The notes beneath the pieces were generated by a model, which made no database searches, was not told where the DNA came from, and was given only the letters and a program-made list of their open reading frames with translations. Of a stretch of DNA of 64,000 nucleotides, positions 25,877-33,065 are shown piece after piece. Each line of letters opens with the position of its first letter. Positions within the stretch are counted from its first letter, which is position 1. Position numbers and translations under genes: made by a program. Source of the stretch: Adlercreutzia hattorii (GTDB taxonomy: Bacteria; Actinomycetota; Coriobacteriia; Coriobacteriales; Eggerthellaceae); the NCBI RefSeq assembly GCF_011405655.1, contig NZ_AP022829.1, positions 186,001-250,000 on the forward strand, given 5' to 3'.

Positions 25877-27109
25877 TTACAGCGCCTCAGCGATGGCCTC
25901 GGCGAGGCGGCGGATGCCGTCGCGGATGGTCTCCTCATCGGCGTTAGTGAAGTTCAAGCGCATGGTGGAGCGAGCGCCCGGCTCAGCATAGAAGGGCTCG
26001 CCAGGCACGAAGGCGACGTTGCGCTCGAGGGCCTTCGGGAACAAGTCCATGGTGTTGATGCCCTCGGGCAGCGTCGCCCACAAAAACATGCCGCCCTCCG
26101 GCTTGGTGAAGGACACCTCGGCCGGGAAGCACTCGGCCATGGCGTCGGTCATGGCGCGGGCCTGGTCGCGGTACAAATTGCGGATCTTCACCAGGTGCTC
26201 GTCCAGGTCGTTGTGCTCCAGGTAATCCAAGATGACGTACTGGGCGAACACGTTGGTGTGCAGGTCGGCCGCCTCCTTGGCCGTGTTGATGGCCTTCAGC
26301 AGCGCGTGGTCCTTGGTGAGGATGTAGCCCATGCGGAAGCCGGGCGTGACCGTCTTCGAGAACGACCCCATGATGACGCCGTGGGGCAGCGCCGTGCCGC
26401 CGATGTAGGGTAGCGACTCGCCTTCGAAACGCAGCTCGCCGTAGGGATCGTCTTCCACGACCACGATGTTACGGCCGGTCAGCGCCTCGCGCACCTGGCG
26501 GCGCCCCTCGGCGGAGTAGGTGAGCCCCGTGGGATTCTGGAAGTTCGGAATGAGGTAGATCATCTTCGCGCCGGCGTCGAGTGCCGCGTTCAGCTCGTCG
26601 ATGTTCAGGCCGTCCTCGGTCAGTTCCACCTCGTGGAAGGTCGGCTGGTTCAGCGCGAAGGCCTGAATGGCGGCCAGATAGGTCGGCTTCTCCACGATGA
26701 CGCCGTCGCCCTTGTCCAGCAGCACCTTCCCCAGAAGGTCGAGGATCTGCTGGGAACCGGTGGTGATGAGCACGTCGTCGGCGGTGTAATCGGTGCCGAA
26801 GCGCTTGTTGTAGCGGCGGGCGATCCAATCGCGCAGCCCCTCGATGCCGGCGGTGGCGGAGTACTGAAAGGCGTCAGCGCCGCGCTCGGCCACCACACGC
26901 TGCATCGATTCCAGCAGCGCCTCCTGCGGGAATGAGATGGGGTTGGGCAGGCCGCCAGCGAAGGAGGTCACCGCGGGGTCGGAGGCGGCGGCCAAGATGG
27001 CGCGCACGAACGACGGCGGCGTGTTGGTGATGCCGTCGGACAGAAGCTCGTCGATGGGGAGTTCCCCGACGGCCTCGGTGGTCTCGGTCGCGATGGTCTC
27101 GTTGCTCAT
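25877..27109 (-). CDS. PLP-dependent aminotransferase, class I/II (2-aminoadipate transaminase-like)
   Basis: 410 residues. PLP-site motifs are intact: the substrate-binding TSFAGGLPNPISFP, ITTGSQQILDLLGK, the Asp/Tyr region IPNFQNPTGL, VVVEDDPYGEL, the Schiff-base lysine in GSFSKTVTPGFRMGY, and the C-terminal Arg in RLNFT. It most resembles the LysN/MocR-like group acting on aromatic, branched or 2-aminoadipate substrates; the exact substrate cannot be told. GGAGGCAAC precedes the ATG at 27109. The long upstream in-frame extension lacks a site. Confidence 0.9.
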   Translation of the reverse strand: MSNETIATETTEAVGELPIDELLSDGITNTPPSFVRAILAAASDPAVTSFAGGLPNPISFPQEALLESMQRVVAERGADAFQYSATAGIEGLRDWIARRYNKRFGTDYTADDVLITTGSQQILDLLGKVLLDKGDGVIVEKPTYLAAIQAFALNQPTFHEVELTEDGLNIDELNAALDAGAKMIYLIPNFQNPTGLTYSAEGRRQVREALTGRNIVVVEDDPYGELRFEGESLPYIGGTALPHGVIMGSFSKTVTPGFRMGYILTKDHALLKAINTAKEAADLHTNVFAQYVILDYLEHNDLDEHLVKIRNLYRDQARAMTDAMAECFPAEVSFTKPEGGMFLWATLPEGINTMDLFPKALERNVAFVPGEPFYAEPGARSTMRLNFTNADEETIRDGIRRLAEAIAEAL

Positions 27110-27481
27110 GGTGTTGCCTCCGCTCGGTTGAAAGCGCTTCGTCGATGGCGTTGCGTTCGTTGACTGACTTGCGTACCTTTCCATTTTTCCACGAACCGGC
27201 CCGTGTGCAACCATTATTTCGGCTTACGTGTAGAAGTGCTCCGCTTAGGGCGCAAAGTTCGGCGGCGAGTTGGGATAGCGGTATGGTTGGGATGATGTTG
27301 TGGTTAGGGTGTCGCTGAGGCCGGGGCGCGGCATGGGGGGCGCCGGCGAGGGAAGATGCCAAACCGCTTCATATTGCCGGCGCCAGGCGCGACGAGGGAT
27401 ACCGAACTGATGATCTTGCCCGGGCACATGCAATGCTGGGACATGAAAGGGCGGCCGAAGCCGCCCTGTGGGAATCACGCG
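27110..27481. other. Intergenic region with a terminator hairpin
   Basis: No gene is supported in these 372 bp. AGGGCGGC-CGAA-GCCGCCCT (27448-27467) is a perfect 8-bp stem with a tetraloop that probably ends the reverse-strand gene at 27482, although its T-run is poor. The rest shows no repeat or promoter that I can defend. Confidence 0.55.
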
Positions 27482-28096
27482 TTACAGCCGCGCTTTGAAG
27501 TCCTCGAACTTTTGGTGGATGGCGGTGCGCTTTTCGGCTCGCTCCTTCTCGCGATCGGCCTTCTTCTGGGCGCGCAGCTTCTCGCGAGCCTCTTTGGCCA
27601 GCTGCTTCTGCTCCTGTTCGGCCTGCTCCACCTCGTCGGCGATCTCGCCGGCATCCCAGCGGGTGATGGTGCACTGGTAGTCGGCCAGGCGCAGATCGAA
27701 GGCCTTCTCGTCGTTTTCCTGCACCAGTGCCACAATGGCCGTCTTGCCCTCGCCGAGCGCCTGGCTGCCGTACAGGATGAGCGAGCTGTTGTCGTCGGCG
27801 TCATTGGCGTCCATGATGCTGCCCGTGAGCAGCCCGATGCTGGCGCCGAGCAGCACGCCGAGCGGGCCACCGAGGATGCCCACGACGCTGCCGATAAGGC
27901 CGCCGGTCCAGGTGTCGTCGGTAGAGTCGATGCCGGAATCGAAGCCGTCGGCGGGGACGATCTTGCCGTCCTCGTTCTTAATCACTGCCATCTGCAAGAT
28001 GGTGTAGGCGGAGTTCACTGAATCGTTCTTCAGCTGGGAGAAGGCCTGGTAGGCCTGGGCTTCCACGTCGAAGGTGATCATAATCACGTTTTCCAT
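27482..28096 (-). CDS. DUF1269-like membrane-associated protein
   Basis: 204 residues. It opens MENVIMITFDVEAQAYQAFSQL, followed by a Gly-rich hydrophobic hairpin (TGGLIGSVVGILGGPLGVLLGASIGLLTGSI, about 65-95), which is the hallmark of DUF1269 proteins. The C-terminal 60 residues are a charged Glu/Lys/Arg/Gln-rich helix, probably coiled coil, which is longer than usual. AGAGGAA precedes the ATG. Its function is unknown; it may be a stress-related membrane protein. Confidence 0.75.
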   Translation of the reverse strand: MENVIMITFDVEAQAYQAFSQLKNDSVNSAYTILQMAVIKNEDGKIVPADGFDSGIDSTDDTWTGGLIGSVVGILGGPLGVLLGASIGLLTGSIMDANDADDNSSLILYGSQALGEGKTAIVALVQENDEKAFDLRLADYQCTITRWDAGEIADEVEQAEQEQKQLAKEAREKLRAQKKADREKERAEKRTAIHQKFEDFKARL

Positions 28097-28237
28097 GAGG
28101 TTCCTCTCGTTTACGGGTCAAGGGGCGCGCTGCCGTCCCGCTTTCAGGCAACAGCAGCTGCGTCGCATCATAGCCGCCAAAGAGAAGGGAACCGCCTGGG
28201 GCGCCCCGCCGTTACCGAACAGAGACGCCCTTGATGA

Positions 28238-29152
28238 TTAGAAGCGCTCTTCGTGCACCTTCCCCAGCAGTGCTTCATCGAAGGGGCGCCGCGGGGCTTC
28301 GGCTTCGGGCATGCCGAGAGAGAGGATGGCCTCCAGCTGGTAGGGGGCTGGCACCTTCAGGAGGTTCGCAACGAACTCGTGGGTCGAGCGTCCGTCGGCC
28401 GCCTGGCGCAGACGGCCCTGAATCCAGCAGCTGCCCACGCCCGAGGCTGCCGCCTCCAGCTGCATGTTCGCCATGACGATGGAGCAGTCCTCCACCCAGG
28501 TGTCGGCCAGAGTCGGGTCGGCCACGACGACGATGGCGGCGTCGGCTCCGGCGAGCATGGCCGCGCCCTGTTCGCGGCATTCGGCCAGGTCGTCCAGCAT
28601 GGCTCGGTCGTGCACGACGATGAGTTCCCACGGCCGCCGCGAGCGTCCCGACGCCGAGCGCAGTCCCGCCTCCAGGATGCGGTCGAGTAGCGCCTGCGGG
28701 ATCGGTTCGCCGGAATAGCGGCGCAAGCTGCGGCGACGCGCCATAGCGTCTAGCACATCCACGCCGCCCTGAGGCGCGAACTCGGCCTTGTTCGGCAGAA
28801 TCTCCAGCCAGCAGCCGTCGGGGTCTTCAATGAAGTACAGCCCCATGGCCTCGTTCACGTGGCAAATGCAGCCCATCTCCTCATGCAATGCGCGGGCGGC
28901 CTCGTAGTCGTCCACGGTGAAGGCCAGATGCGAGTCGCGGCCGCCGTTATCGTAGGGCTCGGTGCGCCCGCGGTTCCAGGTGAGTTCCAGCTGGAAGCCC
29001 GAGGCGTCGCTGCCCATGAACACGTTGGTCCACGAGCCGTCCTCGGGCCCCATGCGGCGAATCTCGGTCATGCCGAGCGCCTTCTCGTAAAACGCGACCG
29101 ACTTCTCCAAATCCAACACGTGCAGGCACCGGTGAATAGCTTTTCCGTCCAT
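28238..29152 (-). CDS. Fusion of a glyoxalase-type (VOC) domain with a nitroreductase domain
   Basis: 304 residues in one uninterrupted frame. Residues 1-125 are a VOC domain like lactoylglutathione lyase: HRCLHVLDLEKSVAFYEKALGM, then HLAFTVDDY and GLYFIEDPDGCWLEI. The metal ligands are visible (His 8, Glu near 56, His near 74, Glu near 117). After a short linker, residues 135-304 are an FMN nitroreductase: MARRRSLRRYSGEPIPQALL, LRSASGRSRRPWELIVV, and GVGSCWIQG. The parts are normally separate proteins. The role is probably detoxification or redox repair; the substrate is unknown. Confidence 0.85.
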   Translation of the reverse strand: MDGKAIHRCLHVLDLEKSVAFYEKALGMTEIRRMGPEDGSWTNVFMGSDASGFQLELTWNRGRTEPYDNGGRDSHLAFTVDDYEAARALHEEMGCICHVNEAMGLYFIEDPDGCWLEILPNKAEFAPQGGVDVLDAMARRRSLRRYSGEPIPQALLDRILEAGLRSASGRSRRPWELIVVHDRAMLDDLAECREQGAAMLAGADAAIVVVADPTLADTWVEDCSIVMANMQLEAAASGVGSCWIQGRLRQAADGRSTHEFVANLLKVPAPYQLEAILSLGMPEAEAPRRPFDEALLGKVHEERF

Positions 29153-29218
29153 GAGATTCCTTTCTCAAGCGTTCGCGAAGATGTGAGTCCGCTGGCATTT
29201 TAGCCGAGGACTGGCTCT

Positions 29219-29635
29219 CTACGACTTCGTCGTGAACTGGTTGCGGCACTTCGGGCACGTGATCTTCAGTGTTCCCTTGCCCTTGGGCACCGAAAGCGAC
29301 TGGCCACACTGCGGGCACTTCAGGAACTTGGTCGTCTTGCGCTGATCCCATCGCGTATTGAAGCGTGCCCAGGCAGCGCGCGGCTTGGCCGTGAGTGCGA
29401 TGTAGCGGGCGTTTTCCCGAGCGCGGGCGGCAATATTGCGCGAGAAGCAGCGGAACATGAAGTACAGCAGGAACACCATGCCGATAAGCGAGCAGATGCC
29501 CATGCCGGTAATGATTTCCAGGAATGTGAACAGCACGCCCATCCACAGCGACGCGCGCGCCAGCGCATCCGGCCCGTTGCGCCCGACCATAAAGTTTGCC
29601 AGTTTGTAGGGCAGATTTTGGAAGAAGTTGCTCAT
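29219..29635 (-). CDS. Membrane protein with C-terminal zinc ribbon
   Basis: 138 residues. Two hydrophobic helices (about 30-65) are followed by a basic region and a zinc ribbon with CPQC (107-110) and CPKC (127-130). AAGGAGG lies before the ATG. No function can be assigned; similar small proteins are listed as hypothetical zinc-ribbon membrane proteins. Confidence 0.75.
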   Translation of the reverse strand: MSNFFQNLPYKLANFMVGRNGPDALARASLWMGVLFTFLEIITGMGICSLIGMVFLLYFMFRCFSRNIAARARENARYIALTAKPRAAWARFNTRWDQRKTTKFLKCPQCGQSLSVPKGKGTLKITCPKCRNQFTTKS

Positions 29636-29775
29636 AGGTGCCTCCTTGGCTGTTCGACAGGCACCTTAGCATGGGCACAAATGGTTGCATGAAACAATTA
29701 TTAAACTGGCATAACTGCAACATCTCTTGATATCGTGCTGCTGAGAAGGCTTTATTGCTGGGCCGTCGAAACCCC

Positions 29776-29856
29776 GTAGGGGCGGACTTTAGTCCGCCCC
29801 CGTGTTCCGATAGTGGCTACGTCTGGGGTTGGGGGGGGGGTGACTAAAGTCGCCCT
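29776..29856. repeat. Palindromic repeat pair with a poly-G tract
   Basis: GGGGCGGACT-TT-AGTCCGCCCC (29779-29800) is a perfect 10-bp hairpin preceded by GTA, the same arm as at 9381. About 40 bp later a degenerate copy (GGGTGACTAAAGTCGCCC) follows a run of ten G at 29831-29840. It lies in the 600-bp gap before parA, outside the conjugative element. Confidence 0.65.
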
Positions 29857-29928
29857 CTGCGTCCTCTGCGGGAAGGCCGATCAACCATGTCGAAATATGT
29901 GTTTCTTCTCGAACGGGGAAAGGTGCGC

Positions 29929-29934
29929 TATAAT
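29929..29934 (+). promoter_or_regulatory. -10 box of the disrupted tRNA-Gly gene
   Basis: A consensus TATAAT lies 14 bp before the tRNA 5' end; TTCTCG 17 bp further upstream is a weak -35. Confidence 0.6.
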
Positions 29935-29947
29935 TCCCTTCACGCAT

Positions 29948-29984
29948 GCGGGCGTCGCCAAGTGGTAAGGCCCAAGCTTCCCAA
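29948..29984 (+). pseudogene. 5' half of tRNA-Gly (CCC); left attachment junction of the conjugative element
   Basis: GCGGGCG (acceptor), T, C, the D arm GCC-AAGTGGTAA-GGC, then CCAAGC and the anticodon loop TTCCCAA read as the first half of a tRNA-Gly with anticodon CCC (29980-29982). From 29985 the expected GCTTG strand and the whole T arm are missing. The break falls in the anticodon loop, a common crossover point for tyrosine integrases. ACGCCCG at 29993-29999 could still pair with the acceptor arm and is followed by ATTTTTC, so the truncated transcript may terminate there. Confidence 0.7.
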
Positions 29985-30044
29985 TCAATTTCACGCCCGA
30001 TTTTTCAGGAAACTCACAAAACAGACAATCACAAAAAACCAGTT

Positions 30045-30077
30045 CAAAGGCGTACTTTTCGACACGCCTTTGTTTTT
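30045..30077 (+). terminator. Terminator near the left end of the element
   Basis: CAAAGGCGT and ACGCCTTTG form a 9-bp stem followed by TTTTT. It would stop transcripts entering from the tRNA promoter before parA. Confidence 0.75.
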
Positions 30078-30109
30078 CCATCCGTTCGGGAAACAGGAGA
30101 AACGCGCGT

Positions 30110-30131
30110 TTTTGACGAACTTTTGACGAAC
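30110..30131. repeat. Two tandem 11-bp repeats upstream of parA
   Basis: TTTTGACGAAC occurs twice head to tail. It lies about 125 bp inside the element and 105 bp before parA. Each copy also contains TTGACG, a near -35 hexamer. Candidate roles are integrase arm-type sites, a partition site for the element's ParB, or promoter elements. Confidence 0.6.
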
Positions 30132-30235
30132 GTGCGCATTCTCGACCCCGCCGGACCATGCAACAGGGGCTTCGTTTGTGTTCGTTTCGTGGCCGCATCG
30201 TCGCTACCTGCCCTGCGAACCATTGGAGACCGCCT

Positions 30236-31063
30236 ATGAGCAGGTGCAAAGTCGTAGCGATAGCAAATCAGAAAGGCGGCACGGGCAAGACGACCACCGC
30301 CGCAAGCCTCGGCGTGGCGCTCGCCATGAGCGGGAAGCGCGTTCTGCTAATAGATGCCGACCCGCAGGGCGACCTCACCGCATCGCTCGGCTGGCGCAAT
30401 CCCGACGCGCTGGAAACCACGTTGGCGACCCATTTGGAGGCGGTCGCCCGCGACGAGCCGCTGGAACCCGATGCCGGGATATTGAAGCACCCCGAGGGCG
30501 TTGACCTGATGCCCGCGAACATCGAGCTGTCGGGCACAGAGGTGGCGCTCGTCACCGCCATGAACCGCGAGCGAACGCTCAAAGCATGGCTCGACGAGGC
30601 CAAGCACGGCTACGACTACGCCCTCATAGACTGCATGCCGTCCCTCGGCATGCTCGCCGTCAACGCGTTGGCCGCCGCCGATTCCGTCATCGTGCCCGTG
30701 CAGGCGCAGTATCTTCCCGCGAAGGGCATGACCCAGCTCGTCAAGACGATAGGGCGCGTGAAGCGGCAGATCAACCCACACTTGGAAATCGAGGGCGTGC
30801 TGCTGACGCTCGTTGACGGCAGGACGAACCTCGCCAAGCAGATCGAGGCCTCGCTGCGCGAAGGCTACGGGAAGACGCTGCGCGTGTTCGGCGCCACCGT
30901 GCCCTTGGCGGTGAGGGCTGCGGAGACGAGCGCCTACGGAAAGAGCATCTTCCAACACGACGCGAAAAGCCCCGTCGCGGCGGCCTACGCGAAGCTGGCG
31001 GAGGAGGTGCTCGAAGATGCCCAGAGAAAGCGCGATACCCATCGACCTGCCGTCGCTCGATGA
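30236..31063 (+). CDS. parA: ParA-family partition ATPase
   Basis: 275 residues. The deviant Walker A NQKGGTGKTT (11-20) with its signature lysine, then LLIDADPQGDLTASLG and YDYALIDCMPSLGMLAVNAL, define a ParA/Soj ATPase without an N-terminal HTH. It should move or stabilise the excised circular element together with the adjacent ParB. The ATG at 30236 has GGAG upstream; in-frame codons before it have no site. The 3' end overlaps parB by 47 bp in another frame, so the two are translated together. Confidence 0.93.
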   Translation: MSRCKVVAIANQKGGTGKTTTAASLGVALAMSGKRVLLIDADPQGDLTASLGWRNPDALETTLATHLEAVARDEPLEPDAGILKHPEGVDLMPANIELSGTEVALVTAMNRERTLKAWLDEAKHGYDYALIDCMPSLGMLAVNALAAADSVIVPVQAQYLPAKGMTQLVKTIGRVKRQINPHLEIEGVLLTLVDGRTNLAKQIEASLREGYGKTLRVFGATVPLAVRAAETSAYGKSIFQHDAKSPVAAAYAKLAEEVLEDAQRKRDTHRPAVAR

Positions 31064-31955
31064 CCTGTTCACCACGCAGGCCGAGCGCGACGAGGTGGGC
31101 TGCGAGAAAGTGGGGGTCATCCCCCTCTACATGATAGATCCCTTCCCGGACCATCCCTTCCGCGTCGATGACGACGCCTTGCGCGACATGGCCGAGAGCG
31201 TTTCCAGATTCGGCGTGCTCGTGCCCGCGCTCGTGAGGCCGAAGGAGAACGGGCGCTACGAGATGGTGAGCGGCCACAGACGCAAGCGCGCCGCCGAGAT
31301 GGCGGGGCTGGAGGCCCTTCCCGCCGTGGTTCGGGAGATGACCTACGACGAGGCGGTCATCGCGATGGTGGACGCGAACATCCAGCGCGAGAACGTGTTG
31401 CCGAGCGAGAAAGCGTTCGCCTACAAGATGAAAATCGACGCTCTGAGCCGGCAGGGGTACCGCTCCGACTTGACTTGTGCCCCAGTGGGGCACAAGTTGG
31501 CCAACGTACGCTCGCGCGACATTGTGGCGGAACAATCGGGGGAGAGCAAAAGCCAAGTACAGCGCTACGTCCGCCTCACGCACCTCAACCCCGATCTGCT
31601 CGACATGGTGGACGGCGGGTCGATGGCCATGCGCCCCGCCGTGGAGATCAGCTATCTGTCCGAAAGGGAGCAGGACGACCTGCTCGACGCCATGGGGATG
31701 GAGGCGTGCACGCCGTCCCACGCCCAGGCGATCAGGATGCGCAGGCTCTCGGAGCAGGGCGCGCTGTCGCGAGAAGCCATGGCGTCCATCATGGGCGAGC
31801 GCAAACCCAACCAGGTGGAACAGTTCCGCATCCCCCGCGAGAAGATAGAGCGTTTCTTCAAGCCCGGCACGAGCAGGGAGACCGTGGAGGCCCGCATAGT
31901 CAAGGCGCTCGAGCTCTTAGAGCGCCACGAGAGGAAGCGCGCCCGCGAGCGCTGA
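31017..31955 (+). CDS. parB: ParB/Spo0J-family partition protein
   Basis: 312 residues. The CTPase/ParB N-terminal domain shows RFGVLVPALVRPKENGRYEMVSGHRRKRAAEMAG (GHRR motif near residue 90) and ANIQRENVLPSEKAFAYKMK. The central HTH region is around residues 160-200 (DIVAEQSGESKSQVQRYVRL). The C-terminus is basic (ERHERKRARER). It would bind a centromere-like site on the element. No parS palindrome is visible inside the element; the 11-bp repeats before parA are a candidate site. GGAGG lies upstream of its ATG within parA. Confidence 0.92.
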   Translation: MPRESAIPIDLPSLDDLFTTQAERDEVGCEKVGVIPLYMIDPFPDHPFRVDDDALRDMAESVSRFGVLVPALVRPKENGRYEMVSGHRRKRAAEMAGLEALPAVVREMTYDEAVIAMVDANIQRENVLPSEKAFAYKMKIDALSRQGYRSDLTCAPVGHKLANVRSRDIVAEQSGESKSQVQRYVRLTHLNPDLLDMVDGGSMAMRPAVEISYLSEREQDDLLDAMGMEACTPSHAQAIRMRRLSEQGALSREAMASIMGERKPNQVEQFRIPREKIERFFKPGTSRETVEARIVKALELLERHERKRARER

Positions 31956-31983
31956 GGCCCACCGACAGGCCAAGGGGGACGTG

Positions 31984-32165
31984 CGCCCTGATCCAGCATA
32001 TGTTGCAACCAGGGCGTTTTCCGGGTTTCCCCCTCCCCACACCCCACCCCCTTCCGGGGATTACCAGCCGAAGAAGGGGATGGCAACCAACCTTGCCGGA
32101 AATAAAACCTCATACCGGAGAGAAACGAAAACCGAAGGCGGCTCTGCGGGGCCGCCTTCGGTTTT
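31984..32165 (+). terminator. Terminator region between parB and the sortase gene
   Basis: CGCCCTG...CAGGGCG with TTTT (31985-32022) is a weak first hairpin. A perfect 15-bp stem follows (AAAACCGAAGGCGGC, 32128-32142, and its complement, 32151-32165) and runs into TTTT. The second is a strong Rho-independent terminator that may be bidirectional. Confidence 0.8.
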
Positions 32166-32180
32166 GGAAGGGGGCAGCCA

Positions 32181-32972
32181 ATGAGCGAAGCCGACCACAA
32201 GCGACCGAGGCGGAGGGCGGCGGGCTGGCTTCTCGCCGGGATCCTGCTGCTCGCCCTCTGCGGGGCGATGGCCGCCTTCCAGGCATCGACCGCCGGAAGC
32301 GCCGCGTCGGTGGTGCCCAACCCCAGGGGGCAGCCGTTCGGAAGCCTGTCAGCGGCAGCGGTTTCCGCAATGGCTTCGAACGAATCGCCCACCGCGGCAG
32401 ATGCCGAAGGGGTCGATTGGGATTACTGGCGGGTTGTGAACCCCGCGATCGTCGCGTGGGTGAGCGTCGATGGCACCGCCATCGACTACGCCGTCGTGCA
32501 GGCGCCGGGCGGCGACCCCGATTACTACCTGAGCCACGACATCTACCGCTCGTGGAACCCCTACGGATGCCCCTACGTGGACGCGGCGTGCGACGGCGTG
32601 GGCGGCATGAGCGCGGTGGTGTTCGGTCACAACATGGGCGGCGGATTCGTGGCGATGTTCGCTGACTTCGCGCGCTACTCGGACGAGGCGTTCGCGCGCT
32701 CGCATCCGACCATCGAGCTGCAAACTCCCAACGGGGCCATGGAGCTTTCCGTGTCGGCGGTGGACGTGATCGACGGCAGCGAAAACGCCAAGCGGACGGA
32801 CTTCTCATCCGCCGACGAGATGCGCGCCTGGTACGCGCAACGCTTCGAGGAGTGCGACGTGCGCATATCGAACGACGAAAACGCTTCGCAGCTGTTCACG
32901 TTCGTGACCTGCTCGTACACGACCTACGCGAACGAGAGGACGCTCGTGTACGCGCAGCCCGCGGAAAGCTGA
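32181..32972 (+). CDS. srtB: Class B sortase
   Basis: 263 residues with an N-terminal membrane anchor (WLLAGILLLALCGAMAAF, about 16-33) and a sortase domain facing outside. Catalytic residues are visible: His 150 (VVFGHNMGGG), Cys 244 (FTFVTCSYTTYA) and Arg 253 (NERTLVYA). YYLSHDIYRSWNPYGCPYVD is typical of class B enzymes. The gene directly before the surface-protein gene is normal in Tn1549-like elements, and the two probably work together to present an adhesin that helps mating. AAGGGGG precedes the ATG. Confidence 0.93.
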   Translation: MSEADHKRPRRRAAGWLLAGILLLALCGAMAAFQASTAGSAASVVPNPRGQPFGSLSAAAVSAMASNESPTAADAEGVDWDYWRVVNPAIVAWVSVDGTAIDYAVVQAPGGDPDYYLSHDIYRSWNPYGCPYVDAACDGVGGMSAVVFGHNMGGGFVAMFADFARYSDEAFARSHPTIELQTPNGAMELSVSAVDVIDGSENAKRTDFSSADEMRAWYAQRFEECDVRISNDENASQLFTFVTCSYTTYANERTLVYAQPAES

Positions 32973-33065
32973 CGGCCTCAAAGCGAGAGAAGGGAGCACG
33001 GAATGTAAGGGCGATCCGAACGTCCGGCACGCAAACGCAGAAAACGACAACGCAAGGAGAAGAAC

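Noticed and set aside
29948-30000. A complete unusual tRNA, because the acceptor arm can pair with ACGCCCG at 29993
   Set aside because: There is no T arm, the anticodon stem cannot close, and the 3' end has no CCA; the 5' half matches an ordinary tRNA-Gly cut in the anticodon loop.
29887-30126. A 79-codon forward frame over the broken tRNA-Gly
   Set aside because: It crosses the tRNA 5' half and the ICE junction, so any coding would be accidental.
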